Source of the DNA: Orychophragmus violaceus
Taxonomy: Eukaryota > Streptophyta > Magnoliopsida > Brassicales > Brassicaceae
Direction of reading: 5' to 3'
DNA length: 64,000 nucleotides
Assembly (NCBI GenBank): GCA_030180135.1
Contig: CM058240.1
Coordinates: forward strand, 71,605,581-71,669,580
Positions 14,286 through 25,487 of this stretch are shown here, in pieces. Numbering within the stretch: position 1 is the first letter of the stretch; the number at the start of each line of letters is the position of its first letter. The position numbers and the translations under genes are program-made. Below the pieces are notes generated by a model that saw nothing but the letters and a program-made list of their open reading frames with translations, ran no database searches and was not told the origin of the DNA.

Positions 14286-14297
14286 CTCCCCCTCAAG
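14286..14297 (-). other. Polypurine tract, Copia-1
   Basis: Reads CTTGAGGGGGAG on the coding strand and abuts the first base of the 3' LTR. This is the position and composition expected for the plus-strand DNA primer in reverse transcription. The same 12 bases sit at 26532-26543 in Copia-2. Confidence 0.9.
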
Positions 14298-14344
14298 CTT
14301 GAATTCAAAGGCTGAATCAAGCTTGGAATGGCAATGGAGATCTA

Positions 14345-14411
14345 CCTCATTAAAAACCTTCATGAAGAAAACCACATGGGATAAAACTTCATGAAGGGAA
14401 AAAGAGTGTAG
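14345..14411 (-). promoter_or_regulatory. Conserved 3'-UTR hairpin motif, Copia-1
   Basis: On the transcript strand, CCTTCATGAAG (14387-14397) is followed about 19 nt later by CTTCATGAAGG (14357-14367), a perfect 11-bp inverted repeat. The loop contains TTTTATCCCA and GTGGTTTT. The motif is bracketed by CTCTTTTTC upstream and TTTTTAATGAGG downstream. The pol stop codon (14389-14391) lies inside its first arm. The same framework with different stem bases occurs in the LTR of the gag-only element. A role in RNA structure (3'-end formation, packaging or strand transfer) is inference. Confidence 0.6.
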
Positions 14412-17400
14412 TCTCCACAACCTTAGAGGATTCATGAAGCTCCATGAGTCCAAGCTTGGAGTGAATGGACTCACACACCTTCAAACTGGCCGCCTTGGTG
14501 AAGACATCAGCAAGTTGTTCTTCACTTCTTGTAAAACATGGCAACACAATCCCTTGCTCAATCATCTGTCTAACCTTGTGACAATCCACTTCTATATGCT
14601 TGGTCCTTTCATGGAAGACTGAATTTGAAGCAATATGAATAGCAGCTTGGTTGTCACAATGCATAGTGATTGGCTTTGATGTTTCAATCCCCAAATCCAC
14701 AAGGAGAGCTTTGATCCATGCCAACTCGGTTGCTAACTTCCTCATAGCTCTATACTCAGCTTCAGCACTTGAACATGACACTATCTTCTGCTTCTTGCTC
14801 TTCCAAGTAACAAGGTTGCCTCCAATGAATGTGCAATATCCAGTAGTAGACCTCCTGTCCACTCTATCTCCTGCCCAGTCAGCATCACAATACCCAACCA
14901 CTTCTGTGCTTTGATTTCTACCCATCCAAATGCCTTGACCAGGAGCACCACTTAAGTATCTAAGTATCCTTTCAACCATACTCCAGTGATGTATCTTAGG
15001 AGCTTGCATATGTTGGCTTACTTGATTTACTGCAAAACACAAATCAGGTCTGGTTATGGTTAAGTAAATGAGCTTACCCACCATCCTTCTGTACTGAGTA
15101 ATGTCCTCAAATGGTCTATCCTCAAGCTCCCCCTCTCTTATGACTTTGTAGCCTTCCTCAAGAGGTGTCTTAGCCGGTTTTGCTCCTATCTTTCCTGCTT
15201 CAGATAACAAATCAAGTGTGTACTTCCTTTGAGATAAGAAGAGTCCATCATTAGATCGACAAACTTCTATCCCAAGGAAGTACTTTAGAGCACCAAGATC
15301 TTTTATGTCAAAAACAGATTTGAGATAAGCCTTAGTGTCTTGTATACCTGACTTGTTGCTTCCTGATATGATAATGTCATCAACATAAACAAGTATGACA
15401 ATGATACCTTCCTGATCTTGAAGAGTAAACAAGGTATGATCTCCCTCAGACTTCTTGAATCCTCTTTGCATAAGTGTTGAGCTTAACTTATGGTACCAAG
15501 CTCTAGGTGATTGCTTGAGTCCATAGATGGCCTTCTTGAGTCTTAGCACCTTCCCTGGTTTCACAATGCTTTCAAGACCAGAAGGTGGTGTCATATATAC
15601 CTCATCTTCAAGCTCCCCTTGAAGGAATGCATTCTTGACATCCATTTGCCAAAGCTCCCAATCAAGGTTTGTTGCTAAGGACAAGATGATCCTAACTGTG
15701 TGAAGCTTAGCTACTGGTGCAAAGGTATCCAAGTAATCCTTTCCATAGGTTTGAGTGAAGCCTCTTGCAACCAGCCTTGCTTTGTATCTCTCAACCTCTC
15801 CATTGCTTCTATACTTGATAGTGAAAACCCATTTAGAACTCACTGCCTTCTTTCCTTTAGGAAGTTCAGCTTCATACCAAGTCTCATTGTTTTCCATTGC
15901 TTTGGTTTCTTCATTCACAGCTTGCATCCATCTCTTATCTCCCTTAGCTTCTTCATAAGTTGTTGGTACATGTTCTTGATCCAACTTCCCAATGAACACT
16001 TGATGTTCCAAAGGTACATGAACTAAACTGCAAACAGCTTGAATGGGATGAGCTACTGCATTGCTGTTGAAGTAAACTCTAGTTTTCTTCCATTCTGATG
16101 GATCCTTCTTCTCCCTTGTGCTCCTTCTTAACACTTGAACTTGCTGCTCATTCACAACCGGCTGTTCAACCTCTTCATTTTGATGATCCAACTCCTCAGG
16201 TTCTACTTCATGTTCCTCATTCTCCTCAGCTCCAGCTTGATCATGTGTAGGAGAATCAGGTTCTTGCAGTTCTTGAGCTGATTCTTGAGGTTCCCCCTCA
16301 TGATCAAGATGGGAATGTTGAGGAGTTTCTGAAGGCAAAACAGGGACTGAAGAGGCTGGGCTTGGTTTAGACGGTTGATGATGCATACTAATACCAAGGT
16401 TTTCCATGATCATCCTTAGGTTAGCTGCTCTATCTGATTGAGATGTGGGAAGATCCTTCAAGCTATCCCAATTCTTCTCATCATAGAAACTTCTTGTCTC
16501 CATAAATTTCACATCTCTGGAGATCAAAACCTTCCTTGTTTCAGGCACATAACACTTGTATCCCCTTTGTGTTGTAGAGTAGCCAATGAACATGGCTTTG
16601 GTGCTCTTAGCATCCAACTTATCCCTTTGTTCTCCTGGTATTAACACAAAGCAAATACACCCAAACACACGTAAGTGATCAACTAATGGATTGGTTTTGT
16701 TTAATACCTGAAATGGAGATTGATCCTTAAGAACTCTTGTGGGAGTTCTATTGATCAAGTAGCAGGCAGTCATGACTGCATCTCCCCAAAACTTCTTAGG
16801 AACATTCTTGTAGAACATCATGGACCTTGCCACCTCCATTAAGTGTCTGTTCTTTCTCTCAGCCACTCCATTTTGTTGTGGAGTGTAAGGACAGCTTGTT
16901 TGATGAAGAATCCCATGTTTGGACAAGTGTTGTTTGAAAGCATTGCTTGTATACTCCCCACCATTGTCTGATCTAAAAATTTTGATCTTAGCATTGAAAT
17001 GGTTAGTAACATGACTTTGAAAATTCATGAAAGCTTCTAACACTCTATCCTTAGTTTGCATCAATGTTATCCAAGTATACTTAGATTTTTCATCAATGAA
17101 AGTGACAAAGTACTTATGATTCTCTCTAGACATACAAGGAGCAGTCCACACATCAGAATGAACAAGATCAAAGCAACTTTCATAAGTAGTTTTAGAAGTT
17201 GGAAAAACAGATTTGCAATGTTTTCCAAGAATACAAGCCTCACACTCATCATTTTTAAAAGAAACAGAAGGTAATAAGAGTCCTAAAGCCCTAGAGTGTG
17301 GATGTCCTAGTCTAGCATGCCAAATAGAATCATCCACACCAACACAAGTAGATAAAGCAGTAGATAAAGCAGTAGATAATTCAGAAGAGGGGTTGGTGTC

Positions 17401-18813
17401 TTCAACTATGTAGAGCTCATCCTTTGTCACACCTTTCCCAATCAACTTACTTGTCTTAATATCCTGAAACACAACATCATCAGGACTAAAAACAACATTG
17501 CAATTTAGATCAGTGGCTATTCTTTTCACAGATACTAAGTTGGAAGTGAAGCTAGGCATATAGAAAGCTTTAGATTCTTTGTTAAACAATTTCAGGTTTC
17601 CTATGCCTTGTATTGGAATCTTATCACCATTTGCAATTACCACACTTCCTAAAGCTGGTTTAACATTGTCTATCAACCTAGAGTCACTTATCATATGATG
17701 AGAGGCTCCTGAATCAATAATCAAGGGTCTGATTTTATTTGAAGCAAAGAGTGATGTACCAAGAACCATACCAGAGTTATCCTTGAGGGCTTTGATGAGA
17801 GCCTCAAGGTCTGACCTTCTTACCACATCACTCTGAGCAGTCATGTCTGGAGCTTGATGGACCACCATTGCTCTTCCTTCATCACATTTCTGCATTGAAG
17901 AAGAACCTGGTCCAGCTGCACCATACGAGTAGTTTGCCCTTTGATCTTTGAACCGGTTGTTGTGAGATGAGGGTCTGAGGTTTGGGTGAAGGCGCCAGCA
18001 TCTATCTTTTAAATGCCCACTCTTCTTGCAAAACTCACACATTAAGACTCCTCTCTTGTCACCTCCATAGTTCTGCCTCTCATCAGCTTTATACATCCCT
18101 TTGTTGGCGGTTACCAGCTCACCTTTACCTTTGAACAGCCCAAATGAGCCTTGCTCTTTCTGAATTTGTCCACACACATCATCCAAGTCAGGTAAAGTGT
18201 CTGCCCTTAAAATGTGCTTAATCAACCCATTGTAAGATGAGTTCAAGGTGAGCAGAAGCGCAAAGACTTTATCCTGCTCTCTTCTTTCTTGTAACACCAA
18301 AGGATCACTGCTTGGTGGCCTCAACATCTCCAACTCTGCCCACAGTGAGCTAAACTTTCCAAAGTGAGCTTTAAACTCCATATCTTCTTGCTGGAGGTTG
18401 TTGATGGCCAGCTTAACCTCAAAGACTCTGCTCAGGTTTGATTTGTTCCCATAAACCTTCTCAATAGTATCCCACAACTCCTTGGAAGTCACACAATAAG
18501 AGTAGGCTTCCAATAGGTGCTGGTCCAGTGAGCTTTGGAGTATAGAGAGCACATTCTGGTCCCCTTGTATCCAAGCTTCTTCATCAGCTTCAGTAGCCTC
18601 TTCATGAGACTCACCACCACTTTTAGTCTCTGCCTCAGCTCCACTCTTGGCTTCAGCTTCAGACCTGACTTTAAACACCTTCTGTGGAGCATTGCTACTC
18701 AAGATATACTTCCACAGACCTCTGCCTCCAAGAGCAGACTTAACCATTCTGGCCCAAACAATGTAGTTGGTGCCCTTAAGAATCACAGGAATAACCACTC
18801 TTGAGTTCTCCAT
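14389..18813 (-). CDS. Copia gag-pol polyprotein (Copia-1), 1474 aa, intact
   Basis: One continuous frame encodes the whole copia machinery, which assembles virus-like particles, copies the element RNA and integrates the DNA. Approximate residue positions: copia-type gag from residue 1 (MENSRVVIPVILKG); CCHC zinc knuckle CEFCKKSGHLKDRC near 264; aspartic protease DSGASHH near 365; integrase HHCC finger (WHARLGH ... CEAC) from 500; DDE core with SDVWTAP near 554, FRSDNGGEY near 618 and PQQNGVAERKN near 648; reverse transcriptase from about 990 with the YVDDIIISG active site near 1146; RNase H with CDADWAGD near 1309, AEAEYRAM near 1351 and HCDNQAA near 1384. I start at the MENSRV methionine because Copia-2 starts there. 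An in-frame upstream ATG at 18909 would add 32 unrelated residues. The domain order integrase-RT-RNase H is diagnostic of Ty1/copia. No stop, frameshift or missing catalytic residue was seen. Confidence 0.96.
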   Translation of the reverse strand: MENSRVVIPVILKGTNYIVWARMVKSALGGRGLWKYILSSNAPQKVFKVRSEAEAKSGAEAETKSGGESHEEATEADEEAWIQGDQNVLSILQSSLDQHLLEAYSYCVTSKELWDTIEKVYGNKSNLSRVFEVKLAINNLQQEDMEFKAHFGKFSSLWAELEMLRPPSSDPLVLQERREQDKVFALLLTLNSSYNGLIKHILRADTLPDLDDVCGQIQKEQGSFGLFKGKGELVTANKGMYKADERQNYGGDKRGVLMCEFCKKSGHLKDRCWRLHPNLRPSSHNNRFKDQRANYSYGAAGPGSSSMQKCDEGRAMVVHQAPDMTAQSDVVRRSDLEALIKALKDNSGMVLGTSLFASNKIRPLIIDSGASHHMISDSRLIDNVKPALGSVVIANGDKIPIQGIGNLKLFNKESKAFYMPSFTSNLVSVKRIATDLNCNVVFSPDDVVFQDIKTSKLIGKGVTKDELYIVEDTNPSSELSTALSTALSTCVGVDDSIWHARLGHPHSRALGLLLPSVSFKNDECEACILGKHCKSVFPTSKTTYESCFDLVHSDVWTAPCMSRENHKYFVTFIDEKSKYTWITLMQTKDRVLEAFMNFQSHVTNHFNAKIKIFRSDNGGEYTSNAFKQHLSKHGILHQTSCPYTPQQNGVAERKNRHLMEVARSMMFYKNVPKKFWGDAVMTACYLINRTPTRVLKDQSPFQVLNKTNPLVDHLRVFGCICFVLIPGEQRDKLDAKSTKAMFIGYSTTQRGYKCYVPETRKVLISRDVKFMETRSFYDEKNWDSLKDLPTSQSDRAANLRMIMENLGISMHHQPSKPSPASSVPVLPSETPQHSHLDHEGEPQESAQELQEPDSPTHDQAGAEENEEHEVEPEELDHQNEEVEQPVVNEQQVQVLRRSTREKKDPSEWKKTRVYFNSNAVAHPIQAVCSLVHVPLEHQVFIGKLDQEHVPTTYEEAKGDKRWMQAVNEETKAMENNETWYEAELPKGKKAVSSKWVFTIKYRSNGEVERYKARLVARGFTQTYGKDYLDTFAPVAKLHTVRIILSLATNLDWELWQMDVKNAFLQGELEDEVYMTPPSGLESIVKPGKVLRLKKAIYGLKQSPRAWYHKLSSTLMQRGFKKSEGDHTLFTLQDQEGIIVILVYVDDIIISGSNKSGIQDTKAYLKSVFDIKDLGALKYFLGIEVCRSNDGLFLSQRKYTLDLLSEAGKIGAKPAKTPLEEGYKVIREGELEDRPFEDITQYRRMVGKLIYLTITRPDLCFAVNQVSQHMQAPKIHHWSMVERILRYLSGAPGQGIWMGRNQSTEVVGYCDADWAGDRVDRRSTTGYCTFIGGNLVTWKSKKQKIVSCSSAEAEYRAMRKLATELAWIKALLVDLGIETSKPITMHCDNQAAIHIASNSVFHERTKHIEVDCHKVRQMIEQGIVLPCFTRSEEQLADVFTKAASLKVCESIHSKLGLMELHESSKVVETTLFFPS

Positions 18814-19027
18814 TGCTGAGATGATTTGTGGCAAGGAGGGAGTTTTCAAGATGAAATGTTTGAACAGAAGAGTTCTCAACTCACAGAGAACACACACAGG
18901 AGTAACCAAGTCAAAGAAATGACTTAAGAGTTTAAAAATTTCAAAAACAGGAACAAGCTTTCAAGAACAGATTTTAGAACAGGTTCAAAGAAAAGATTGC
19001 GGAAATGAATAGGTACAGGAGCTTAAT
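18814..19027 (-). other. Copia-1 5' untranslated leader
   Basis: 214 bp lie between the primer-binding site and the chosen gag start, pyrimidine-rich on the coding strand. It includes the in-frame upstream ATG at 18907-18909. The first bases after the primer site resemble the Copia-2 leader (both contain CTGTACCT and TTCCGC). Packaging signals are expected here, but none is recognisable. Confidence 0.7.
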
Positions 19028-19039
19028 GCTCTGATACCA
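19028..19039 (-). other. Primer-binding site, initiator tRNA-Met (Copia-1)
   Basis: TGGTATCAGAGC on the coding strand is complementary to the 3' end of plant initiator methionine tRNA. It starts directly after the 5' LTR terminus at 19040 with no spacer. Confidence 0.95.
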
Positions 19040-19555
19040 TGTAAGTTTTAGAATATGAGATTATCAAGAGTATTTGAGTGTTTAACTTAGTGAGAATGAA
19101 GAACATGAGAGAAATTCGTATGAGATTAGAGTAGAGATTGTGAGAGAGAGAGAAGAAGAAGTATGAGGGGAAAACACCCAAAAAGAGTGTATTTTTTTCC
19201 TTCTTGATATTACAATGAATATATAGACATAAAAACAACTAAATTTCGTGGCTATAAATTCAAATTCAAATTTAGATGACAAAATAATTCTTAGGACCCC
19301 TTTAGACAAAAAGATGAAGCAAGTAGGGAAGGGAATCTCCATTTGAATTTGAATCTTGTCTCCTGGCACTATTCATCCGTGGAGTCAACCTTCTAGAAGA
19401 TATTTGACTTGATTCATGGTAACTTATCCTTTTACCACTTAACCATGAGATTAAATTCTCTTCGGTTTTACTTATTCACCTCTTCCTCTTCTGATCGGAT
19501 GAAGGGACTTCTGATTAATGTCTTCATCTCAATACTTTGGATCTCTATTTCAATA
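19040..19555 (-). repeat. Copia-1 5' LTR (carries the promoter)
   Basis: 516 bp, by eye identical to the 3' LTR at 13770-14285. Transcription of the element should start inside it. The right flank CTCAT at 19556-19560 matches the left target duplication. Confidence 0.95.
19220..19225 (-). promoter_or_regulatory. Candidate TATA box, Copia-1 5' LTR
   Basis: CTATATATTC on the coding strand, about 330 bp into the LTR, is the best TATA-like string in it. It is followed by an A-rich stretch where the start site would be expected. The U3/R boundary has not been measured. Confidence 0.5.
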
Positions 19556-19560
19556 CTCAT
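19556..19560. repeat. Target-site duplication CTCAT (right, Copia-1)
   Basis: Matches CTCAT at 13765-13769. Satellite sequence resumes in phase immediately after it (TCTACCTTTAAG). Confidence 0.95.
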
Positions 19561-19799
19561 TCTACCTTTAAGAGCATGCAAAAACTAACTTATAGTTGTC
19601 TTACCTCACCCAATTTCTCCAATCCATGACACATATGTTTCAAAAAGTTTTGGTAAAAATGTTTTGTTTAGGATTCTCATAGGACATTTTAGAAAATCAA
19701 AGTTTCTTTCTTGTCTGTTAATAGGGTTATTTAGGGGGGTGTTTAAAGTGAACAAAAACTTGTATAACATGCTTCTCATTCTACCTTTAAGAGCATGCA

Positions 19800-22700
19800 A
19801 AAACTAACTTATAGTTGTCTTACCTCACCTAATTTCTCCAATCCATGATACATATGTTTCAAGAAGTTTTGGTAAAAAAGTTTTGTTTAGGATTCTCATA
19901 GGACATTTTAGAAGATCAAAGTTTCTTTCTTTTCTGTTAGTAGGGTTACTTAGGGGTGTTTAAAGTGAACATAAACTTGTATAACATGCTTCTCATTCTA
20001 CCTTTAAGAGCATGCAAAAACTAACTTATAGTTGTCTTACCTCACCTAATTTCTCTAATCCATGACACATATGTTTCAAGAAGTTTTGGTAAAAATGTTT
20101 TGTTTAGGATTCTCATAGGACATTTTAGAAGATCAAAGTTTCTCTCTTGTCTGTTAGTAGGGTTACTTAGGGGTGTTTAAAGTGAACATAAACTTGTATA
20201 ACATGCTTCTCATTCTACCTTTAAGAGCATGCAAAAACTAACTTATAGTTGTCTTACCTCACCTAATTTCTCTAATCCATGACACATATGTTTCAAGAAG
20301 TTTTGGTAAAAATGTTTTGTTTAGGATTCTCATAGGACATTTTAGAAAATCAAAGTTTCTTTCTTGTCTGTTAATAGGGTTATTTAGGGGGGTGTTTAAA
20401 GTGAACAAAAACTTGTATAACATGCTTCTCATTCTACCTTTAAGAGCATGTAAAAACTAACTTATAGTTGTCTTACCTCACCCAATTTCTCCAATCCATG
20501 ACACATATGTTTCAAGAAGTTTTGGTAAAAATGTTTTGTTTAGGATTCTCATAGGACATTTTAGAGGATCAAAGTTTCTTTCTTGTCTGTTAGTAGGGTT
20601 ACTTAGGGGTGTTTAAAGTGAACATAAACTTGTATAACATGCTTCTCATTCTACCTTTAAGAGCATGCAAAAACTAACTTATAGTTGTCTTACCTCACCT
20701 AATTTCTCCAATCCATGACACATATGTTTCAAGAAGTTTTGGTAAAAATGTTTTGTTTAGGATTCTCATAGGACATTTTAGAAGATCAAAGTTTCTCTCT
20801 TGTCTGTTAGTAGGGTTACTTAGGGGTGTTTAAAGTGAACATAAACTTGTATAACATGCTTCTCATTCTACCTTTAAGAGCATGCAAAAACTAACTTATA
20901 GTTGTCTTACCTCACCTAATTTCTCTAATCCATGACACATATGTTTCAAGAAGTTTTGGTAAAAATGTTTTGTTTAGGATTCTCATAGGACATTTTAGAA
21001 GATCAAAGGTTCTCTCTTGTCTGTTAGTAGGGTTACTTAGGGGTGTTTAAAGTGAACATAAACTTGTATAACATGCTTCTCATTCTACCTTTAAGAGCAT
21101 GCAAAAACTAACTTATAGTTGTCTTACCTCACCCAATTTCTCCAATCCATGACACATATGTTTCAAAAAGTTTTGGTAAAAATGTTTTGTTTAGGATTCT
21201 CATAGGACATTTTAGAAAATCAAAGTTTCTTTCTTGTCTGTTAATAGGGTTATTTAGGGGGGTGTTTAAAGTGAACAAAAACTTGTATAACATGCTTCTC
21301 ATTCTACCTTTAAGAGCATGCAAAAACTAACTTATAGTTGTCTTACCTCACCTAATTTCTCCAATCCATGATACATATGTTTCAAGAAGTTTTGGTAAAA
21401 AAGTTTTGTTTAGGATTCTCATAGGACATTTTAGAAGATCAAAGTTTCTTTCTTTTCTGTTAGTAGGGTTACTTAGGGGTGTTTAAAGTGAACATAAACT
21501 TGTATAACATGCTTCTCATTCTACCTTTAAGAGCATGCAAAAACTAACTTATAGTTGTCTTACCTCACCTAATTTCTCTAATCCATGACACATATGTTTC
21601 AAGAAGTTTTGGTAAAAATGTTTTGTTTAGGATTCTCATAGGACATTTTAGAAGATCAAAGTTTCTCTCTTGTCTGTTAGTAGGGTTACTTAGGGGTGTT
21701 TAAAGTGAACATAAACTTGTATAACATGCTTCTCATTCTACCTTTAAGAGCATGCAAAAACTAACTTATAGTTGTCTTACCTCACCTAATTTCTCTAATC
21801 CATGACACATATGTTTCAAGAAGTTTTGGTAAAAATGTTTTGTTTAGGATTCTCATAGGACATTTTAGAAAATCAAAGTTTCTTTCTTGTCTGTTAATAG
21901 GGTTATTTAGGGGGGTGTTTAAAGTGAACAAAAACTTGTATAACATGCTTCTCATTCTACCTTTAAGAGCATGTAAAAACTAACTTATAGTTGTCTTACC
22001 TCACCCAATTTCTCCAATCCATGACACATATGTTTCAAGAAGTTTTGGTAAAAATGTTTTGTTTAGGATTCTCATAGGACATTTTAGAGGATCAAAGTTT
22101 CTTTCTTGTCTGTTAGTAGGGTTACTTAGGGGTGTTTAAAGTGAACATAAACTTGTATAACATGCTTCTCATTCTACCTTTAAGAGCATGCAAAAACTAA
22201 CTTATAGTTGTCTTACCTCACCTAATTTCTCCAATCCATGACACATATGTTTCAAGAAGTTTTGGTAAAAATGTTTTGTTTAGGATTCTCATAGGACATT
22301 TTAGAAGATCAAAGTTTCTCTCTTGTCTGTTAGTAGGGTTACTTAGGGGTGTTTAAAGTGAACATAAACTTGTATAACATGCTTCTCATTCTACCTTTAA
22401 GAGCATGCAAAAACTAACTTATAGTTGTCTTACCTCACCTAATTTCTCTAATCCATGACACATATGTTTCAAGAAGTTTTGGTAAAAATGTTTTGTTTAG
22501 GATTCTCATAGGACATTTTAGAAGATCAAAGGTTCTCTCTTGTCTGTTAGTAGGGTTACTTAGGGGTGTTTAAAGTGAACATAAACTTGTATAACATGCT
22601 TCTCATTCTACCTTTAAGAGCATGCAAAAACTAACTTATAGTTGTCTTACCTCACCCAATTTCTCCAATCCATGACACATATGTTTCAAAAAGTTTTGGT

Positions 22701-22846
22701 AAAAATGTTTTGTTTAGGATTCTCATAGGACATTTTAGAAAATCAAAGTTTCTTTCTTGTCTGTTAATAGGGTTATTTAGGGGGGTGTTTAAAGTGAACA
22801 AAAACTTGTATAACATGCTTCTCATTCTACCTTTAAGAGCATGCAA
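19800..22846. repeat. Tandem 1523-bp heptamer higher-order repeats
   Basis: Two consecutive seven-monomer units (two B monomers and five 217-bp monomers each, 2x219 + 5x217 = 1523) follow one another. They share a private change, CAAAGGTTCTCTC in place of CAAAGTTTCTCTC, near 21005 and again 1523 bp later near 22528. A related unit sits left of Copia-1 (B monomers near 11205 and 12728) but lacks this change. Boundaries are approximate. Confidence 0.8.
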
Positions 22847-25176
22847 AAACTAACTTATAGTTGTCTTACCTCACCTAATTTCTCCAATCCATGATACATA
22901 TGTTTCAAGAAGTTTTGGTAAAAAAGTTTTGTTTAGGATTCTCATAGGACATTTTAGAAGATCAAAGTTTCTTTCTTTTCTGTTAGTAGGGTTACTTAGG
23001 GGTGTTTAAAGTGAACATAAACTTGTATAACATGCTTCTCATTCTACCTTTAAGAGCATGCAAAAACTAACTTATAGTTGTCTTACCTCACCTAATTTCT
23101 CTAATCCATGACACATATGTTTCAAGAAGTTTTGGTAAAAATGTTTTGTTTAGGATTCTCATAGGACATTTTAGAAGATCAAAGTTTCTCTCTTGTCTGT
23201 TAGTAGGGTTACTTAGGGGTGTTTAAAGTGAACATAAACTTGTATAACATGCTTCTCATTCTACCTTTAAGAGCATGCAAAAACTAACTTATAGTTGTCT
23301 TACCTCACCTAATTTCTCTAATCCATGACACATATGTTTCAAGAAGTTTTGGTAAAAATGTTTTGTTTAGGATTCTCATAGGACATTTTAGAAGATCAAA
23401 GTTTCTCTCTTGTCTGTTAGTAGGGTTACTTAGGGGTGTTTAAAGTGAACATAAACTTGTATAACATGCTTCTCATTCTACCTTTAAGAGCATGCAAAAA
23501 CTAACTTATAGTTGTCTTACCTCACCCAATTTCTCCAATCCATGACACATATGTTTCAAAAAGTTTTGGTAAAAATGTTTTGTTTAGGATTCTCATAGGA
23601 CATTTTAGAAAATCAAAGTTTCTTTCTTGTCTGTTAATAGGGTTATTTAGGGGGGTGTTTAAAGTGAACAAAAACTTGTATAACATGCTTCTCATTCTAC
23701 CTTTAAGAGCATGCAAAAACTAACTTATAGTTGTCTTACCTCACCTAATTTCTCCAATCCATGATACATATGTTTCAAGAAGTTTTGGTAAAAAAGTTTT
23801 GTTTAGGATTCTCATAGGACATTTTAGAAGATCAAAGTTTCTTTCTTTTCTGTTAGTAGGGTTACTTAGGGGTGTTTAAAGTGAACATAAACTTGTATAA
23901 CATGCTTCTCATTCTACCTTTAAGAGCATGCAAAAACTAACTTATAGTTGTCTTACCTCACCTAATTTCTCTAATCCATGACACATATGTTTCAAGAAGT
24001 TTTGGTAAAAATGTTTTGTTTAGGATTCTCATAGGACATTTTAGAAGATCAAAGTTTCTCTCTTGTCTGTTAGTAGGGTTACTTAGGGGTGTTTAAAGTG
24101 AACATAAACTTGTATAACATGCTTCTCATTCTACCTTTAAGAGCATGCAAAAACTAACTTATAGTTGTCTTACCTCACCTAATTTCTCTAATCCATGACA
24201 CATATGTTTCAAGAAGTTTTGGTAAAAATGTTTTGTTTAGGATTCTCATAGGACATTTTAGAAGATCAAAGTTTCTCTCTTGTCTGTTAGTAGGGTTACT
24301 TAGGGGTGTTTAAAGTGAACATAAACTTGTATAACATGCTTCTCATTCTACCTTTAAGAGCATGCAAAAACTAACTTATAGTTGTCTTACCTCACCCAAT
24401 TTCTCCAATCCATGACACATATGTTTCAAAAAGTTTTGGTAAAAATGTTTTGTTTAGGATTCTCATAGGACATTTTAGAAAATCAAAGTTTCTTTCTTGT
24501 CTGTTAATAGGGTTATTTAGGGGGGTGTTTAAAGTGAACAAAAACTTGTATAACATGCTTCTCATTCTACCTTTAAGAGCATGCAAAAACTAACTTATAG
24601 TTGTCTTACCTCACCTAATTTCTCTAATCCATGACACATATGTTTCAAGAAGTTTTGGTAAAAATGTTTTGTTTAGGATTCTCATAGGACATTTTAGAAG
24701 ATCAAAGTTTCACTCTTGTCTGTTAGTAGGGTTACTTAGGGGTGTTTAAAGTGAACATAAAGTTGTATAACATGCTTCTCATTCTACCTTTAAGAGCATG
24801 CAAAAACTAACTTATAGTTGTCTTACCTCACCCAATTTCTCCAATCCATGACACATATGTTTCAAGAAGTTTTGGTAAAAATGTTTTGTTTAGGATTCTC
24901 ATAGGACATTTTAGAAAATCAAAGTTTCTTTCTTGTCTGTTAATAGGGTTATTTAGGGGGGTGTTTAAAGTGAACAAAAACTTGTATAACATGCTTCTCA
25001 TTCTACCTTTAAGAGCATGCAAAAACTAACTTATAGTTGTCTTACCTCACCTAATTTCTCCAATCCATGATACATATGTTTCAAGAAGTTTTGGTAAAAA
25101 AGTTTTGTTTAGGATTCTCATAGGACATTTTAGAAGATCAAAGTTTCTTTCTTTTCTGTTAGTAGGGTTACTTAGG

Positions 25177-25181
25177 GGTGT
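25177..25181. repeat. Target-site duplication GGTGT (left, gag-only element)
   Basis: GGTGT here and at 35911-35915 flank the whole nested structure. Joining the flanks restores the satellite string CTTAGGGGTGTTTAAAG. Confidence 0.93.
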
Positions 25182-25481
25182 TGATATAAGATCGGAATCC
25201 ACCTGATCTTATGGCTCACGGTGTCAAGGCCAAAAGCTTGAATGAACGATGGATGTTGGTAGAGATGAGGGTGAATAGGCTGTTGATTGATTCCACAAGC
25301 AACAACGGCTGAGAACACTTGATTCCACAAGTAATCTGAACCGAGATGGATCGAAAGCACCACAGAGATTATGAAAGGATCTCTGATACAGCAAACACTT
25401 AATCTTATGTGAATCACACACACAAGAACAAGCAAACTTTCTCTCAAGGCCGAGCTTGAAAAAGAATAAGAAACTTCGAAT

Positions 25482-25487
25482 TTTATT
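25482..25487 (-). terminator. Candidate polyadenylation signal AATAAA
   Basis: TTTATT on the plus strand is AATAAA on the coding strand, in a U-rich setting inside the 3' LTR. It lies 15 nt past the stop codon (25503) of the frame that the gag ORF would have followed into this LTR. The same hexamer is at 35307-35312 in the 5' LTR. Confidence 0.55.

Larger units (their letters stand above)
13770..19555 (-). mobile_element. Copia-1: complete Ty1/copia LTR retrotransposon
   Basis: A 5786-bp element on the minus strand, inserted in a satellite monomer. It has two 516-bp LTRs that I read as identical (13770-14285 and 19040-19555), a plant initiator-Met primer-binding site directly against the 5' LTR, a purine-rich tract against the 3' LTR, and a single uninterrupted gag-pol ORF with all copia domains. 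Identical LTRs, an intact 5-bp target duplication and an open frame point to a very recent, possibly still competent copy. The LTR begins TATTG and ends TTACA on the coding strand, so its termini are TA...CA rather than the usual TG...CA. Its polyprotein is very close to that of Copia-2 at 26008-31818, but the LTRs are largely unrelated. I do not assign a family name. Confidence 0.96.
19556..25181. repeat. Satellite array, middle block
   Basis: About 26 monomers of the same 217/219-bp satellite, in the same orientation as the left block. The first part is built of 1523-bp heptamer units: B monomers near 19606, 21129 and 22652. It then switches to 870-bp tetramers (22652, 23522, 24392) and a 436-bp dimer (24828). 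It ends with GGTGT at 25177-25181, the left target duplication of the next element. No gene is seen. Confidence 0.97.

Noticed and set aside
14434..18804. Plus-strand ORFs antisense to the Copia-1 polyprotein
   Set aside because: They are shadows of the real minus-strand frame; similar shadows appear at matching places in Copia-2.
18814..18909. Upstream ATG at 18909 as the Copia-1 gag-pol start
   Set aside because: The extra 32 residues have no counterpart in Copia-2, whose frame starts at MENSRV. The conserved start is preferred.
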